Assembly (NCBI GenBank): GCA_002794035.1
Contig: PCXQ01000002.1
Location: forward strand, 1 to 39,062
Origin: Candidatus Yanofskybacteria bacterium CG10_big_fil_rev_8_21_14_0_10_36_16
GTDB taxonomy: Bacteria > Patescibacteria > Paceibacteria > 2-02-FULL-40-12 > IGHO2-01-FULL-4-A
Direction of reading: 5' to 3'
DNA: 39,062 bases
A program made the position numbers and the translations under genes. Shown piece after piece: positions 38,901-39,062 of the stretch. Under the pieces are notes generated by a model. The model was not told where the DNA came from, did no database searches, and worked only from the letters and a program-made list of their open reading frames with translations. Every line of letters starts with the position of its first letter. Position 1 is the stretch's first letter.

Positions 38901-39062
38901 TTATTGGTTTGTAAATAGTTTAAGCTTTTTCCTTATCATATCTTTGGTGGCCTCATAACTAGGCCTTAAAAACTTATATGGGGTAGTCTGATTAGGTTCC
39001 TTTTTAAACTCTTCTACAAGCGCGCTGTGGTAAGCTATACGAAGCTCGGTATTTACATGCAC
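38901..39062 (-). CDS. fba: class II fructose-bisphosphate aldolase, C-terminal end (cut by window edge)
   Basis: The last 53 residues of a protein are visible: VHVNTELRIAYHSALVEEFK, KEPNQTTPYKFLRPSYEATK, then DMIRKKLKLFTNQ and TAA. The pattern N-T-E-L-R-x-A, then P-Y-K-x-L-x-P and the basic K-L-K-L-F end fit class II fructose-bisphosphate aldolases (glycolysis/gluconeogenesis, zinc-dependent). The rest lies beyond the window. It runs in the same direction as L25, with about 20 bp between. Likely but not certain from so short a piece. Confidence 0.72.
   Translation of the reverse strand: MHVNTELRIAYHSALVEEFKKEPNQTTPYKFLRPSYEATKDMIRKKLKLFTNQ

Overview
This AT-rich window looks like a chromosomal segment of a Candidate Phyla Radiation (Patescibacteria) bacterium, possibly Parcubacteria. 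The evidence is a set of reduced core proteins (an EF-Ts of 149 residues, an RF1 with a short N-terminal domain, a UvrC without the C-terminal helix-hairpin-helix region), many small membrane or secreted proteins without clear relatives, a TrbC/VirB2-like pilin, tRNA genes without encoded CCA, and very compact gene ends. TGA is used as a stop, so the SR1/Gracilibacteria code is unlikely. The lineage is an inference; no 16S rRNA gene is present.

Layout. 1-4030: the start of CTP synthase, LemA, a small membrane protein and groES-groEL, all on the minus strand, with a CIRCE operator in front of groES. 4260-7980: an S55/SpoIVB-like secreted protein, a nucleotidyltransferase and a secreted unknown. 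8080-14510: a plus-strand Bat-type operon (MoxR ATPase, DUF58, BatD-like, BatA-like, TPR, BatB-like). 14520-19220: HtrA protease, then uvrC, dnaB and recR. 19220-21260: a small membrane gene, a broken Ada-like zinc-binding gene, and rplJ-rplL behind an L10-type leader. 21370-26670: a pilin-like protein with a long cysteine-rich extension, MltG, and an O-antigen-ligase/TPR protein. 27020-32270: an accessory region with an HTH protein, a membrane protein, an unknown 194-residue protein, a DEDDh exonuclease fold lacking one catalytic Asp, a 936-residue metallophosphoesterase-like protein, and a short transcript rich in hairpins that encodes a 32-residue hydrophobic peptide. 32360-34240: tRNA-Trp, rpmG, tRNA-Thr, tRNA-Tyr and tRNA-Thr embedded in structured repeats and tRNA debris. 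34250-39062: a TPR protein, tsf, rpsB, rpmE, prfA, a membrane protein, L25 and the end of an aldolase gene.

The features I would look at first are in non-coding DNA. (1) Four related intergenic elements (at 4059, 17095, 21248 and 26855) have arms related to CCCCGCYCTTGA. In three of the four, the outward arm carries a TTGACT box pointing at a nearby gene start (groES, rplJ, the HTH gene). (2) Two tandem units of about 180 bp between tRNA-Thr and tRNA-Tyr share the same series of hairpins although their stem sequences differ, which is the pattern of compensatory change; a third, more distant relative lies beside tRNA-Trp. (3) A decayed tRNA-Tyr 5' part, a broken GIY-YIG nuclease gene and an intact tRNA-Tyr lie end to end, suggesting an old insertion into a tRNA gene. 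(4) The hairpin-rich peptide transcript at 32.07-32.29 kb has its own strong promoter and terminator.

Two modes of translation initiation are visible. Operon genes carry good GGAGG sites. uvrC, dnaB and rpmE instead have a -10 box ending exactly 6 nt before ATG and no ribosome binding site, so they are probably leaderless.
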